Below are positions 18,626 to 26,961 of a DNA stretch of 64,000 nucleotides, piece after piece (the stretch's first letter is position 1; each line of letters begins with the position of its first letter). Location: positions 1 to 64,000 of the forward strand of contig NZ_JAPPUW010000011.1 in the NCBI RefSeq assembly GCF_026712205.1. The letters are read 5' to 3'. The notes beneath the pieces are model-generated. The model ran no database searches and was not told the DNA's origin. It was given only the letters and a program-made list of their open reading frames with translations. The translations under genes and the position numbers were made by a program. Origin of the DNA: Pelomonas aquatica (GTDB lineage Bacteria; Pseudomonadota; Gammaproteobacteria; Burkholderiales; Burkholderiaceae_C).

Positions 18626-19720
18626 TCAGGAAATGGACTCGACCTGACGGCTTTGTTGATAGGCCGAACCAAAGCGGTTGGCCAGGAAGTCGGGCAGCCT
18701 GACCTCTTCCTGACGGATGAAGCCGGTCTGCGGCAGCTTGCCCTCGCGGAACAGGTCCACCGCGGCGCAGATGCCGGCGGCGGTCGTGATCTGGATGGCC
18801 GACAGCGGCTGGGCGCCGTCGCGCGTGGCGAAGATCTTGCGGGCGAAGACTTCCTGCAGCAGCACGCCGCCCTTCATGCCCGACACCGTGACGAAGACGA
18901 GCACGACGTCCTGCATCGTCGCCGGCATGCTCCTGCGCATGATGTCCTTCAGATTGCCCTGGTCGCCCTTCAGGCCCAGGTCGCCGAGCAGGAACTGCAT
19001 CAGGTCGCGGTGGCCGGGGTAGCGCACGGTCTTGTAGTCGAGGTTGCGCACCTTGCCCGCCCAGGTCTCGCACAGCGTGCCCAGGCCGCCGGAGGTGTTG
19101 AAGGCCTCGTACTCGGTGCCGTCCAGGCTGAAGTGCTCCAGGCCCTCCAGCGGCAGCGCGGCGATGGTCTCGCCGTCGTGGATGGCCTCGCAGGGGTGGC
19201 AGTATTCATTGATCAGGCCGTCGACCGACCAGGTCAGGTTGTACTTGAGCTTGTTGGTGGGGAAGGCCGGCAGCGCGCCGACGCGCATCTGCACGTCGCG
19301 CACCTCGTCGAACTGAGTGGCCAGGTGATGGGCGACGATGCCGATGAAGCCCGGCGCCAGGCCGCACTGGGGCATGAAGGCGGTCTTGGAGCCTTCCGCC
19401 ATCTTCATGATGGCCTTGGTGGCGGCCACGTCCTCGGTCAGGTCGAAGTAATGGCAGCCGCATTCCAGCGCCAGTTCCGCGGCCGTGATGGCCAGGTGGT
19501 AGGGCAGCGCATTGACGACGGCGTCCTTGCCGCGCAGCTGGGCCGCCAGCGCGGCGCGGTGGTCGCTGTCGACCTCGGCCGTCGCGATGCCCTCGGCGGC
19601 CAGCACCTTCAGGTAGGCAGCGTTCCTGTCGAGCACGGTCACCTGGTAGTCGCCGGTGGCGTGCAGCAGGCGGGCGATGGTCTGGCCGATATGGCCGGCG
19701 CCGAGCAGGGCGATCTTCAT
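18626..19720 (-). CDS. Saccharopine dehydrogenase-family oxidoreductase (lysine catabolism)
   Basis: This is an NAD(P)-dependent enzyme with a Rossmann fold (ALLGAGHIGQTIARLL, residues 4-19) and the family blocks VVNALPYHLAITAAELALEC, YFDLTEDV and CGLAPGFIGI. It may release the epsilon-amino group of lysine, as a lysine 6-dehydrogenase, or act on saccharopine; the sequence alone does not decide. At 364 aa it is close to lysine 6-dehydrogenases. It is the first gene of the pair with the ALDH7 gene, and the Lrp-type operator region lies just upstream. Confidence 0.8.
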   Translation of the reverse strand: MKIALLGAGHIGQTIARLLHATGDYQVTVLDRNAAYLKVLAAEGIATAEVDSDHRAALAAQLRGKDAVVNALPYHLAITAAELALECGCHYFDLTEDVAATKAIMKMAEGSKTAFMPQCGLAPGFIGIVAHHLATQFDEVRDVQMRVGALPAFPTNKLKYNLTWSVDGLINEYCHPCEAIHDGETIAALPLEGLEHFSLDGTEYEAFNTSGGLGTLCETWAGKVRNLDYKTVRYPGHRDLMQFLLGDLGLKGDQGNLKDIMRRSMPATMQDVVLVFVTVSGMKGGVLLQEVFARKIFATRDGAQPLSAIQITTAAGICAAVDLFREGKLPQTGFIRQEEVRLPDFLANRFGSAYQQSRQVESIS

Positions 19721-19792
19721 GGGGAGCTCCGTCGAGGGGTTGTCGTTGGCGCGGACTCTAGGCAGGGCCGCCGACGAAAGAAAGCACTACTC

Positions 19793-19840
19793 CGACGAAA
19801 TCAATTGCTGATTCGACGAATCGTCGCGATGATTCGTCGA
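19793..19840. promoter_or_regulatory. Lrp-type operator array between the lysine operon and lrp-like gene
   Basis: TCGACGAATC (19813-19822) and GATTCGTCGA (19831-19840) form a perfect 10-bp inverted repeat with an 8-base spacer. A further copy CGACGAAATC lies at 19793-19802, and CCGACGAAAG at 19771-19780. The repeated CGACGAA word spaced at about two helical turns fits cooperative binding by an Lrp/AsnC octamer. The array covers the region before both divergent genes. Confidence 0.65.
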
Positions 19841-19841
19841 T

Positions 19842-20306
19842 ATGGATGATTCACGGGTAAACACGGCCCCGCCGCCCGACGACCTCGACCGCCGGCTGAT
19901 CCTGCTGCTGCAGGCCAACGCGCGCGCGAGCACGGCCACGCTGGCGCGCAAGCTGGGCGTGGCACGCACGACCGTCGTCGCGCGGCTGGCGCGGCTGGAG
20001 GCCAGCGGGCGCATCGTCGGCTACACCGCGCGGCTGGGCGGCGACGAGGCGGGCCGCAGCGTGCAGGCCTTCGTCGGCATCAGCGTCAGCCCCAAGGCCG
20101 GGCGCGAGGTCGTCAAGCGCCTATCAGAACTGCCCGAGCTGCGCCAGCTCGCCAGCGTCAGCGGTGAATTCGACTACATGGCCCTGCTGCGGGCCGACAC
20201 TACGGCCCGGCTCGACGCGCTGCTCGACGAGATCGGCGAGATCGACGGCGTGCTGCGCACCAACAGCTCGGTCGTGCTCGCGCTGCGGGTGGACAGGCAG
20301 ACCTGA
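19842..20306 (+). CDS. Lrp/AsnC-family transcriptional regulator
   Basis: This is an amino-acid-responsive regulator. It has an N-terminal winged helix (LDRRLILLLQANARASTATL, VARTTVVARLARLEASGRI) and a C-terminal RAM effector domain (AFVGISVSP, VSGEFDYMALLRA). Length 154 aa is normal. It is divergent from the lysine catabolic pair and very likely controls it. The operator half-site ends one base before the ATG, so there is no room for a ribosome binding site, and the mRNA may be leaderless and autorepressed. Confidence 0.92.
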   Translation: MDDSRVNTAPPPDDLDRRLILLLQANARASTATLARKLGVARTTVVARLARLEASGRIVGYTARLGGDEAGRSVQAFVGISVSPKAGREVVKRLSELPELRQLASVSGEFDYMALLRADTTARLDALLDEIGEIDGVLRTNSSVVLALRVDRQT

Positions 20307-20307
20307 A

Positions 20308-22134
20308 TCAGGCCGAGGCCAGCGCAACGCCGCCAGCCAGCCGTGCGGCGAACGCGCCCTGCCCACTCAACGTGATGATCAGCGACCGGGTCGATCGCGT
20401 GGCGGCGACGTAGAAGAGACGCGCCTCGTCGGCCTCCGACTCGCCCGGCTCCGGCATCTGCCCCACACCAGGCAACGCGACCAGCGGGAACTCCAGACCC
20501 TTGCTGGCGTGCATGGTCATGATGCTGATCCCGTCGGCGGACGGATCCCAGCGCCCCGAACCCTTTCGCATCTGATGCGGCAGCCTGCGCCGTCCCAAAG
20601 CGGCAGCGCATTCCTCCATCACCGCATAGCGCCGGCAAATGATGGCCATGTCGCCCCAGGACGTACCTTGCTCATGCGCTGCTGCCAGCAGTTCGGCGAG
20701 CTTGTTCGCCTCGTCGCGCAGCCCGGGCAGCGTGACGATGAGCGGCGCATGGCCCTCCCGGCCGCAACTGATGGGTTGCAGCATCGGGATGCCGTCGTCG
20801 CCGCTGTCCTCTGGCTTGAGCAGGTCAGCCGCGATCATGTTGGCCGTCTGAAGCACCTGGCGGGTGTTGCGGTAGTTGATCTTCAGCACGGTCGTGCGCC
20901 CCTGCGCCTGTATGCCTACGCTCTTGAAGCTGAACTGCCGCGTCCGCTGGCGCTCGTAGATGCTCTGGGCATCGTCGTAGAGCAGCAGCAGACTGTTGGT
21001 GCTCGGGTCGACCATCTGCGACACCAACTTCAACCACTCGGGCCGGAAGTCGTGCCCCTCGTCGACCAGCACCGCCATGTATTGGCCAGAAGGAATCTGC
21101 CGCCGGTCCACGCCACGGATGACGTTGTCGACCATCTCGTCGAACATCGCCCGCCCCTGAACAGGGATGGGTTGGCCGTAAGCCACCAGTTGCTGCCGGC
21201 ACCACTTGTGAAAGTTGCGCACGACCACGCGGTCGCCCAGCCCCTTCGCGCCCATGACAGCTGCCAGCTTCACGGCCAGCGGCTCGTTGAAGCACAACAC
21301 CAGTACCGGCTTCTGGGCCGTTGCAGCCTTGGCGAGTTGCTCAGCCCGATAGCTCAGGATCATGGTCTTGCCCGAGCCTGCAACGCCATGAATGACCCGA
21401 TGCCCATCGCCCAGGCTGCGCGCCAGTTGCTCCTGCTGCAGGTCCATCACGCGCAGCAGGTCCGGCACCACGGCTTCAGCCCCATCATCGAACAACGCCG
21501 GCTGGGCATTCACTCGCACTTCGGGAAAGAGGATCCAGCGCACGCGGTCGATCTGCGGCAGCGACAGCACGCCGCGCATCAATAGCGGGAACATGTCCCA
21601 CAGCCGGCTCTGGAACGCTTCGGCGTCGACTCCCTCCGTCATTTCGTCGGCGCAGATGACACGGTGCGGTTCGATGGCCTGGCTCAGCCCGGCACCCTCG
21701 AACTGGCGCCGCGTGATGTGGGTGAAGACCACACCGTAGCTCCAGGGGAAAGACAGTCCGCCCTTGTGGCTGCCCTCCTGTAAAACCAGTTGCCGGTCAC
21801 GCGCCAGCGCGTCCACCACCTGATGGGTGTAATGCCGCGCCTGCTCGATGGGATTGATGACGTTCTTCGGACCACTGTGACCGAGGATTTCCCAGGTCTG
21901 CCGGCTGGCCTGCCGGATGGTGTCGAGCCGCCAGTCCTTGACCTCCAGAATCAGAAGGCCGCGCCGCGGATGCAGGATCACGAAATCCGGATGTGCCTGG
22001 CGCGGGCCGACCGGCACGTCGTACCAGGCGAGGTAGTCGTCATCGAGCTTCTGCTCCAAACGCTCTGCGAGCCGGCGTTCGCCCGTGGTCATGCGCGACA
22101 CGCAGGTACTGATCGAAGGGATGAGTGTTGCCAC
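20308..22134 (-). CDS. NERD nuclease domain fused to UvrD-like helicase
   Basis: An N-terminal NERD domain (about residues 15-130: HPDFVILHPRRGLLILEVKDW, the acidic EVK-type nuclease core) is fused to a superfamily 1 helicase. The helicase has HGVAGSGKTMIL (Walker A), LVDEGHDF (motif II), KINYRNTRQV, MTMHASKGLEFP (motif V) and YVAATRS (motif VI). It should unwind and possibly cut DNA or RNA. Length 608 aa. Codon use looks less GC-biased than its neighbours, suggesting acquisition. Such NERD helicases are often linked to DNA repair or phage defence, but no partner gene is adjacent. It is tail-to-tail with the lrp-like gene, one base apart. Confidence 0.85.
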   Translation of the reverse strand: MATLIPSISTCVSRMTTGERRLAERLEQKLDDDYLAWYDVPVGPRQAHPDFVILHPRRGLLILEVKDWRLDTIRQASRQTWEILGHSGPKNVINPIEQARHYTHQVVDALARDRQLVLQEGSHKGGLSFPWSYGVVFTHITRRQFEGAGLSQAIEPHRVICADEMTEGVDAEAFQSRLWDMFPLLMRGVLSLPQIDRVRWILFPEVRVNAQPALFDDGAEAVVPDLLRVMDLQQEQLARSLGDGHRVIHGVAGSGKTMILSYRAEQLAKAATAQKPVLVLCFNEPLAVKLAAVMGAKGLGDRVVVRNFHKWCRQQLVAYGQPIPVQGRAMFDEMVDNVIRGVDRRQIPSGQYMAVLVDEGHDFRPEWLKLVSQMVDPSTNSLLLLYDDAQSIYERQRTRQFSFKSVGIQAQGRTTVLKINYRNTRQVLQTANMIAADLLKPEDSGDDGIPMLQPISCGREGHAPLIVTLPGLRDEANKLAELLAAAHEQGTSWGDMAIICRRYAVMEECAAALGRRRLPHQMRKGSGRWDPSADGISIMTMHASKGLEFPLVALPGVGQMPEPGESEADEARLFYVAATRSTRSLIITLSGQGAFAARLAGGVALASA

Positions 22135-22276
22135 GCCAATTCACCGGCCGGAAAGTTAGTCCGAATGTAGCGGGGCATCCAGGAGCCGTCTCCGCGCGCG
22201 CCAGCGCCGTGACGGGGTCGGCCGATTCGCGCGCCGCAAAAAGGCGGCATCATCCGCCCGCACAAGGAGTCCACCC

Positions 22277-22849
22277 ATGACCTGGCTTGCCCTCGGCCTC
22301 GCCCTCTTCCTCGGCATGCACATGACCCGCGCGCTGGCGCCGAACTGGCGCGACGCCCAGATCGCCCGCCTCGGCGACAAGGCCTGGAAGGGGATCTACA
22401 CCCTCGTGTCCCTGGTTGGCTTCGGCCTCATCCTGTGGGGCTTCTCGCAGGCGCGGCAGCAGCCCATCGTGCTGTGGCCGCGCATCCCCGGCATCAGCCA
22501 CGCGACGGCCGCGTTGATGCTCGTCGCCACCATCCTGCTGGCCGCGGCCTATGTGCCGCGCAACCACCTCAAGGCCAGGCTGCAGCACCCGATGACGCTG
22601 TCGGTCAAGGTCTGGGCCCTTGCCCACCTGATCGCCAACAACACACTGGCCGACGTGATGCTGTTCGGCAGCTTCCTGGTCTGGTCCGTCCTCGTCTTCC
22701 GCGCGGCGCGCCGCCGCGCCGCGCCCGTCATCGCGGCACCGACCGCCGCCGGCACGGTGGCGGCCATCGTCGCCGGCGTCGCGCTGTGGGCGGTCATTGC
22801 GCTCTGGCTGCACGCGGTGTGGCTGGGGGTGGCGCCGCTGGGGCGGTGA
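22277..22849 (+). CDS. NnrU family membrane protein
   Basis: This small inner-membrane protein (190 aa) has about five hydrophobic helices and opens MTWLALGLALFLGMHMTRAL, with the family segments RNHLKARLQHPMTLSVKVWA and AHLIANNTLADVMLFGSFL. NnrU proteins were first linked to nitric oxide/nitrite respiration in alphaproteobacteria, and related proteins act in carotenoid isomerisation. No denitrification gene is adjacent here, so the role is open. A good AAGGAG ribosome site precedes the ATG. Confidence 0.85.
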   Translation: MTWLALGLALFLGMHMTRALAPNWRDAQIARLGDKAWKGIYTLVSLVGFGLILWGFSQARQQPIVLWPRIPGISHATAALMLVATILLAAAYVPRNHLKARLQHPMTLSVKVWALAHLIANNTLADVMLFGSFLVWSVLVFRAARRRAAPVIAAPTAAGTVAAIVAGVALWAVIALWLHAVWLGVAPLGR

Positions 22850-22866
22850 TCAGTTGCAGGCCCCGG

Positions 22867-23775
22867 TCACACCGGGTCGGCCGCGCCGGACGGCAGCGGG
22901 TGCCCGAAGGCCTGCAGGCGGGCGAGGACCACATCGCGCTCGATGAAGCCTTGATGCTTGCCGAGCAACGAGCGCTTGAGGAAGGGGAAGCCGCAGTCGA
23001 GCAGTTCCATCGGGCGGACGAGCGTGGGGTCGTTCACCTCCCGCACGTCGCCGAACCACAGCGCCCCGACCGACATCGAGCGCGCGGCGACGCGGGCGAA
23101 GCGGAGTTCCTGCAGGTCGACGATGTGGCGGAATTGGTCGAACGCGATGCCGGGCAGCAGCACCGGCGCCAGCCGCGCCATCGTCGACGGCCGCAGGTCG
23201 CGCAGCAAAAAGGCATAGGACTGGATGTGCGGCGCGCGCTGGTTGGACGCGGTGAAGCCGGTCAGCGCCCAGGGCACGGTGTCGAACACCTCGCGAAGGT
23301 CCGAGAACGGGCCGTACACCGAGTCGTTCATCACCAGCACGTCGGCGCCCGGTGAGTGCGCCGCCAGGTGCGACAGCGCGAGCCGGTAGGCGGAGAAGTC
23401 GTAGCCCGGCAGGTCCTTCCACAACAGGGCATCGCAAAGCCCCCGCAGCGCCTGGAGCACGGCGGCGTCGCGCCGGCAGGCGCACACCACCAGCAGCGGC
23501 AGCGCCGATGCCTTCAGGCGTTCCAGCGTGAAGCGCTGGCCGGCCGTCAATTCGCCGTCGGGCACGTAGACGAAGTAGGCCACCCAGCGTGCGGCGGGCG
23601 ACGCCGGCTTCAGCACGGCCGATGCCGGCGCGCGCCTGGCATGCCGCAGCACCCGGCTGACCGTGCGCACGCTCTCCCCCCAGCGCACCGGCGACGGCTG
23701 AAAGGTCCAGTTGCGAATCAGGCCCGGGATGGCAGGGGATGACACGGGCTCGTCCAATGGCTGCATGGCGGCCAT
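22867..23775 (-). CDS. Rhamnan synthesis F (RgpF)-like protein
   Basis: The protein resembles the RgpF family associated with cell-surface polysaccharide and O-antigen synthesis: WVAYFVYVPDGELTAGQRFTL, the central KDLPGYDFSAYRLALSHL, and VLVMNDSVYGPFSDLREVF. The DSVYGPF block and the GYDFSAY block are the features I recognise. No signal peptide or membrane segment is visible, so it is probably cytoplasmic or peripheral. It stands alone, with no glycosyltransferase cluster nearby. Length 302 aa; an alternative ATG lies 3 codons in. Confidence 0.7.
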   Translation of the reverse strand: MAAMQPLDEPVSSPAIPGLIRNWTFQPSPVRWGESVRTVSRVLRHARRAPASAVLKPASPAARWVAYFVYVPDGELTAGQRFTLERLKASALPLLVVCACRRDAAVLQALRGLCDALLWKDLPGYDFSAYRLALSHLAAHSPGADVLVMNDSVYGPFSDLREVFDTVPWALTGFTASNQRAPHIQSYAFLLRDLRPSTMARLAPVLLPGIAFDQFRHIVDLQELRFARVAARSMSVGALWFGDVREVNDPTLVRPMELLDCGFPFLKRSLLGKHQGFIERDVVLARLQAFGHPLPSGAADPV

Positions 23776-23903
23776 GCTAAAGGCGCAGCGAGTGGCCGAT
23801 GGCCCCCAGGCCGACCTTAAACATGAGGATCAGTCTCGCGCGCGCCCTTGTCCCGGCGCGGGCCTGCGGCCATGATGCGGCGCCCATCAGGAGAGAGACA
23901 CCC

Positions 23904-26135
23904 ATGGCCACCTCGGCGAAGAAGAGCAAGGCCGCGGCAGCGGCGCCGAAAATCCACGACACCGCGCCCAGGCCCACGCTGGACGCCCGCCCCGACCGCC
24001 TCGACCTGCGCGACCTGCCCTATCGCGCGCCGCTGCGCTCGCTGCCCGCGCGCTGGCCGCTCGACGCCGACCTGAAGCGGCTGCTGCCCGCCTATGTGAA
24101 GGCCGGCCGCATCCTGAACCAGGGCGACGAAGGCGCCTGCACCGGCTTCGGCCTGGCCTGCGTGACCAACTATCTGTACTGGCTGCGCCACCTCGGCACG
24201 CCGCGCAGCAAGGCGCCGCCGCTGGTCAGCGCGCGCATGTTCTACGAGCTGGCCAAGCTCTACGACGAATGGCCGGGCCAGGACTACGAGGGCTCGTCCT
24301 GCCGCGGCGCGCTCAAGGGCTGGCACAAGCACGGCGTCTGCAGCTGGGATCTCTGGCCCCTGCCGCTGGACAAGGCCGGCCACGGCCTCTTCGTGCGGCC
24401 CTCGCCCGGCTGGGACCAGGACGCGCCCAGCCGGCCGCTGGGCGTCTACTACCGCGTCGACAGGAAGAGCGTCGTCGACATGCAGGCCGCCATCTACGAG
24501 ATCGGCGCCGTCTACGTGTCCGGCAGCGTGCACGACGGCTGGGGCCTGGACGCCACGCCCCTGCCGTCCAGCCATGCCCAGCTGCCGCGCATCAAGCGCA
24601 TGAGCAAGAAGACCGGCGGCCACGCCTTCGCGCTGGTCGGCTTCAACGAGCATGGCTTCGTCGTGCAGAACAGCTGGGGCACCGGCTGGGGCGCGAGCGG
24701 CTTCGCCGTGCTCGGCTACGAGGACTGGGTGAGCAACGGCACCGACTGCTGGGCCGTGGCCCTGGGCGTGCCGCAGGACCTGTCCGACCTCCGCGCCGAC
24801 CAGCCCCAGGCCAAGGTCGCCGGCAAGACGGCGCGCGCGGCCAGCGGCTTTCGCGCGGCGGCCGGGCATGGCCTGGCCGCCGTCGGCGCCACGCTGGGCG
24901 TGCCGGACAACCCGCGCGACGACCCCTGGCCCTTCAACCACGCCTTCGCGCACCCGCCCTACCAGCCGCTGCGCACGGCCGAGGCCTACACCCACACCCT
25001 GGTCTCAGGCAACGACGGCCAGCTGATGACGACCGACTTCACCCGCGCGCGCAGCGACCGCGAGGGCCTGGCGCGCGAGATCGTCGTCGAGCGGCCGCTG
25101 CGCTGGCTCAAGGCCGGCAAGGCGGGCAAGACGCTGAAGCTCGCCGTCTACGCCCACGGCGGCCTGAACTCCGAGAACGACGCCGTCCAGCGCATCCGCG
25201 TGCTGGCGCCCTACTTCCTCGCCAACGGCATCTACCCGCTGTTCTTCGCCTGGAGGACCGGTGCCGGCGAGACCCTGGCCGACATGCTCGAAGACCTGGG
25301 CCGCCGCGTCGTCGGCGGCACCGACGACCGCAGCGAAGGCATGCTGGACCGGCTCCACGACGCCGCCGCCGAGGCCAAGGACCGCGCCATCGAGGCCCTG
25401 GCCCGCCAGTTCGCGCGCGGCATCTGGAGCGAGATGCGCGAGAACGCCGAGGGCGGCGCCGTGGCCGGCCATGTGCTGGACCTCGCCGCGGGCATGCTGC
25501 GCGAACTGCGCGACGCGCTCGCCAAGGGCGGCAAGGCGCTGGAGGTCCACCTCATCGGCCACTCGGCCGGCGCCATCCTGCTCGGCCACCTGCTGGACCG
25601 CCTGGCCGGCGCCGACGCCGTCAAGGTCGCCAGCTGCGAGCTGCATGCCGCCGCCTGCTCCAGCGGCTTCTCCGTGCAGCACTACGGCGCGGCCGACAGG
25701 GCCGGCGTGCTGCCGCTGCAGGCCCTGCGCCTGAACGTGCTGACCGACGCCAACGAGCGTGCCGACGGCCTGCCCAGCGCCGAGCGCGAGCTCTACGGCA
25801 AGAGCCTGCTCTACCTCGTTTCGCGCGCGCTGGACGACATCCGCAAGCAGCCGCTGCTGGGCATGGAGCGCGCACAGATGCAGCCCGACCCGGCCTGGGC
25901 CGACGACCAGTGGGCCGCGCCCCCCAACGCCGACGTCGCCGCCTGGCTCAAGCTCTGGCCGGGCGGCGCGCTGCTGAACAAGGTCGCCACGCCCCAGGTC
26001 CGCACGACCAAGGCCGGCGACCGGATCCCCGCCAGCCACGGCAGCTTCGACAACAACATCGAGCTGATGACGGCCACGCTGGAGCGCATCCGCGGCCAAG
26101 CCCTGGTTTCGCCCATGGAATGGCTGGACTACTGA
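23904..26135 (+). CDS. Papain-like C1 peptidase fused to an alpha/beta hydrolase
   Basis: The 743-residue protein has two catalytic modules. Residues about 25-300 are a papain-type peptidase: Gln73 and Cys79 in [12 protein letters not shown], His240 in [10 protein letters not shown], and Asn256 in [10 protein letters not shown], a complete catalytic set. Residues about 400-740 are a serine alpha/beta hydrolase: the oxyanion region YAHGGLNSE and nucleophile Ser554 in [12 protein letters not shown]. No signal peptide is seen; the first 15 residues are Lys/Ala-rich. The ATG at 23904 has an AGGAGAGAG ribosome site, and the frame's earlier start at 23799 is not needed. The gene is alone and its substrate unknown. 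Confidence 0.85.
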   Translation: MATSAKKSKAAAAAPKIHDTAPRPTLDARPDRLDLRDLPYRAPLRSLPARWPLDADLKRLLPAYVKAGRILNQGDEGACTGFGLACVTNYLYWLRHLGTPRSKAPPLVSARMFYELAKLYDEWPGQDYEGSSCRGALKGWHKHGVCSWDLWPLPLDKAGHGLFVRPSPGWDQDAPSRPLGVYYRVDRKSVVDMQAAIYEIGAVYVSGSVHDGWGLDATPLPSSHAQLPRIKRMSKKTGGHAFALVGFNEHGFVVQNSWGTGWGASGFAVLGYEDWVSNGTDCWAVALGVPQDLSDLRADQPQAKVAGKTARAASGFRAAAGHGLAAVGATLGVPDNPRDDPWPFNHAFAHPPYQPLRTAEAYTHTLVSGNDGQLMTTDFTRARSDREGLAREIVVERPLRWLKAGKAGKTLKLAVYAHGGLNSENDAVQRIRVLAPYFLANGIYPLFFAWRTGAGETLADMLEDLGRRVVGGTDDRSEGMLDRLHDAAAEAKDRAIEALARQFARGIWSEMRENAEGGAVAGHVLDLAAGMLRELRDALAKGGKALEVHLIGHSAGAILLGHLLDRLAGADAVKVASCELHAAACSSGFSVQHYGAADRAGVLPLQALRLNVLTDANERADGLPSAERELYGKSLLYLVSRALDDIRKQPLLGMERAQMQPDPAWADDQWAAPPNADVAAWLKLWPGGALLNKVATPQVRTTKAGDRIPASHGSFDNNIELMTATLERIRGQALVSPMEWLDY

Positions 26136-26145
26136 CAATGGCACC

Positions 26146-26580
26146 ATGAAATACCTGCACACCATGGTCCGCGTCCATGACCTGGACGCGTCGATCCGCT
26201 TCTACCGCGACGCCCTCGGCCTGCACGAGGTCAGGCGCTCCGAGCACGAGGCCGGCCGCTTCACGCTGGTCTATCTGGCCGCCGCCGGCGACGCGGACGC
26301 CCAGATCGAGCTGACCTACAACTGGCCGGACGCCAACGGCCAGGCCGAGGTTTACACCGGCGGCCGCAACTTCGGCCATGTGGCCTACGCAGTGGACGAC
26401 ATCTACGCCGCCTGCCAGCGGCTGGCCGACCACGGCGTGACCATCAACCGCCCGCCGCGCGACGGCCACATGGCCTTCGTGCGCTCGCCTGACGGCATCT
26501 CGGTGGAACTGCTGCAGGCCGGCCCTGCGCTCGCGCCGGCCGAGCCCTGGGCGTCGATGCCCAACACGGGCAGCTGGTGA
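26146..26580 (+). CDS. VOC family protein / lactoylglutathione lyase (glyoxalase I-like)
   Basis: This is a vicinal-oxygen-chelate fold metalloenzyme of 144 aa. It has both beta-alpha-beta repeats: [20 protein letters not shown] and [18 protein letters not shown]. Metal ligands fit glyoxalase I (His near the start, Glu in QIELTYNW, His in FGHVAY, Glu in ISVELLQ). It probably detoxifies methylglyoxal with glutathione. It starts 10 bases after the peptidase-hydrolase gene, so it may be co-transcribed. Confidence 0.85.
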   Translation: MKYLHTMVRVHDLDASIRFYRDALGLHEVRRSEHEAGRFTLVYLAAAGDADAQIELTYNWPDANGQAEVYTGGRNFGHVAYAVDDIYAACQRLADHGVTINRPPRDGHMAFVRSPDGISVELLQAGPALAPAEPWASMPNTGSW

Positions 26581-26587
26581 GCAGCCG

Positions 26588-26830
26588 CTAGAAAACCACC
26601 CCGGCCCTGAGCCCGCCTTCGGGCCGATTCCCCAGCACCAGCAGCGCACCCTGGCGGCGTACCAGCTGCTGCGCGATGTACAGGCCCAGGCCCGTGCCGC
26701 CGGCGGCAGGGTTGCGCGAGCCCTCGACGCGGCGGAAGGGCTGACGCACGCGCTCCAGCTTGGCCTCGGGGATGCCCGGGCCGTCGTCCTCGACGACGAA
26801 GCGGGTGACGCCGGCCGACAACGCCCGCAT
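26588..26830 (-). pseudogene. Truncated histidine kinase (C-terminal ATPase fragment)
   Basis: The 80-residue frame is only the end of a HATPase domain: the G1 box VEDDGPGIPEAKLERV, an F-box-like RQPFRRVEGSR, and the G2 box GGTGLGLYIAQQLV. The N box, the dimerisation helix with its histidine, and any sensor domain are missing. A stop lies 4 codons before the first ATG, and repeat-like hairpins occupy the sequence where the rest of the gene should be. It is a remnant and cannot bind ATP or act as a kinase. Confidence 0.8.
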
Positions 26831-26839
26831 GAAACGGGT

Positions 26840-26956
26840 TCAGTAAAGGCGCCTCTCCTTTGGTGACTTTTCTCTGGCGCGACAAAGAAAGGTTACCCAC
26901 CCTCGAGGGGCTGAGCCAGGCACAAGGCAGCCCACTGCGGGCTACCTTGTGCCTGG
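26840..26956. repeat. Palindromic repeat cluster at the breakpoint of the kinase remnant
   Basis: Two inverted repeats lie next to each other. The first, about 26870-26896, pairs GGTGACTTTTCT with AAGAAAGGTTACC imperfectly, a pattern common in extragenic repeats of Burkholderiales. The second pairs 26916-26933 with 26939-26956 over 18 bases with one mismatch and a 5-base loop. The block separates the kinase remnant from the end of the ANTAR gene. Confidence 0.65.
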
Positions 26957-26961
26957 CCAAC

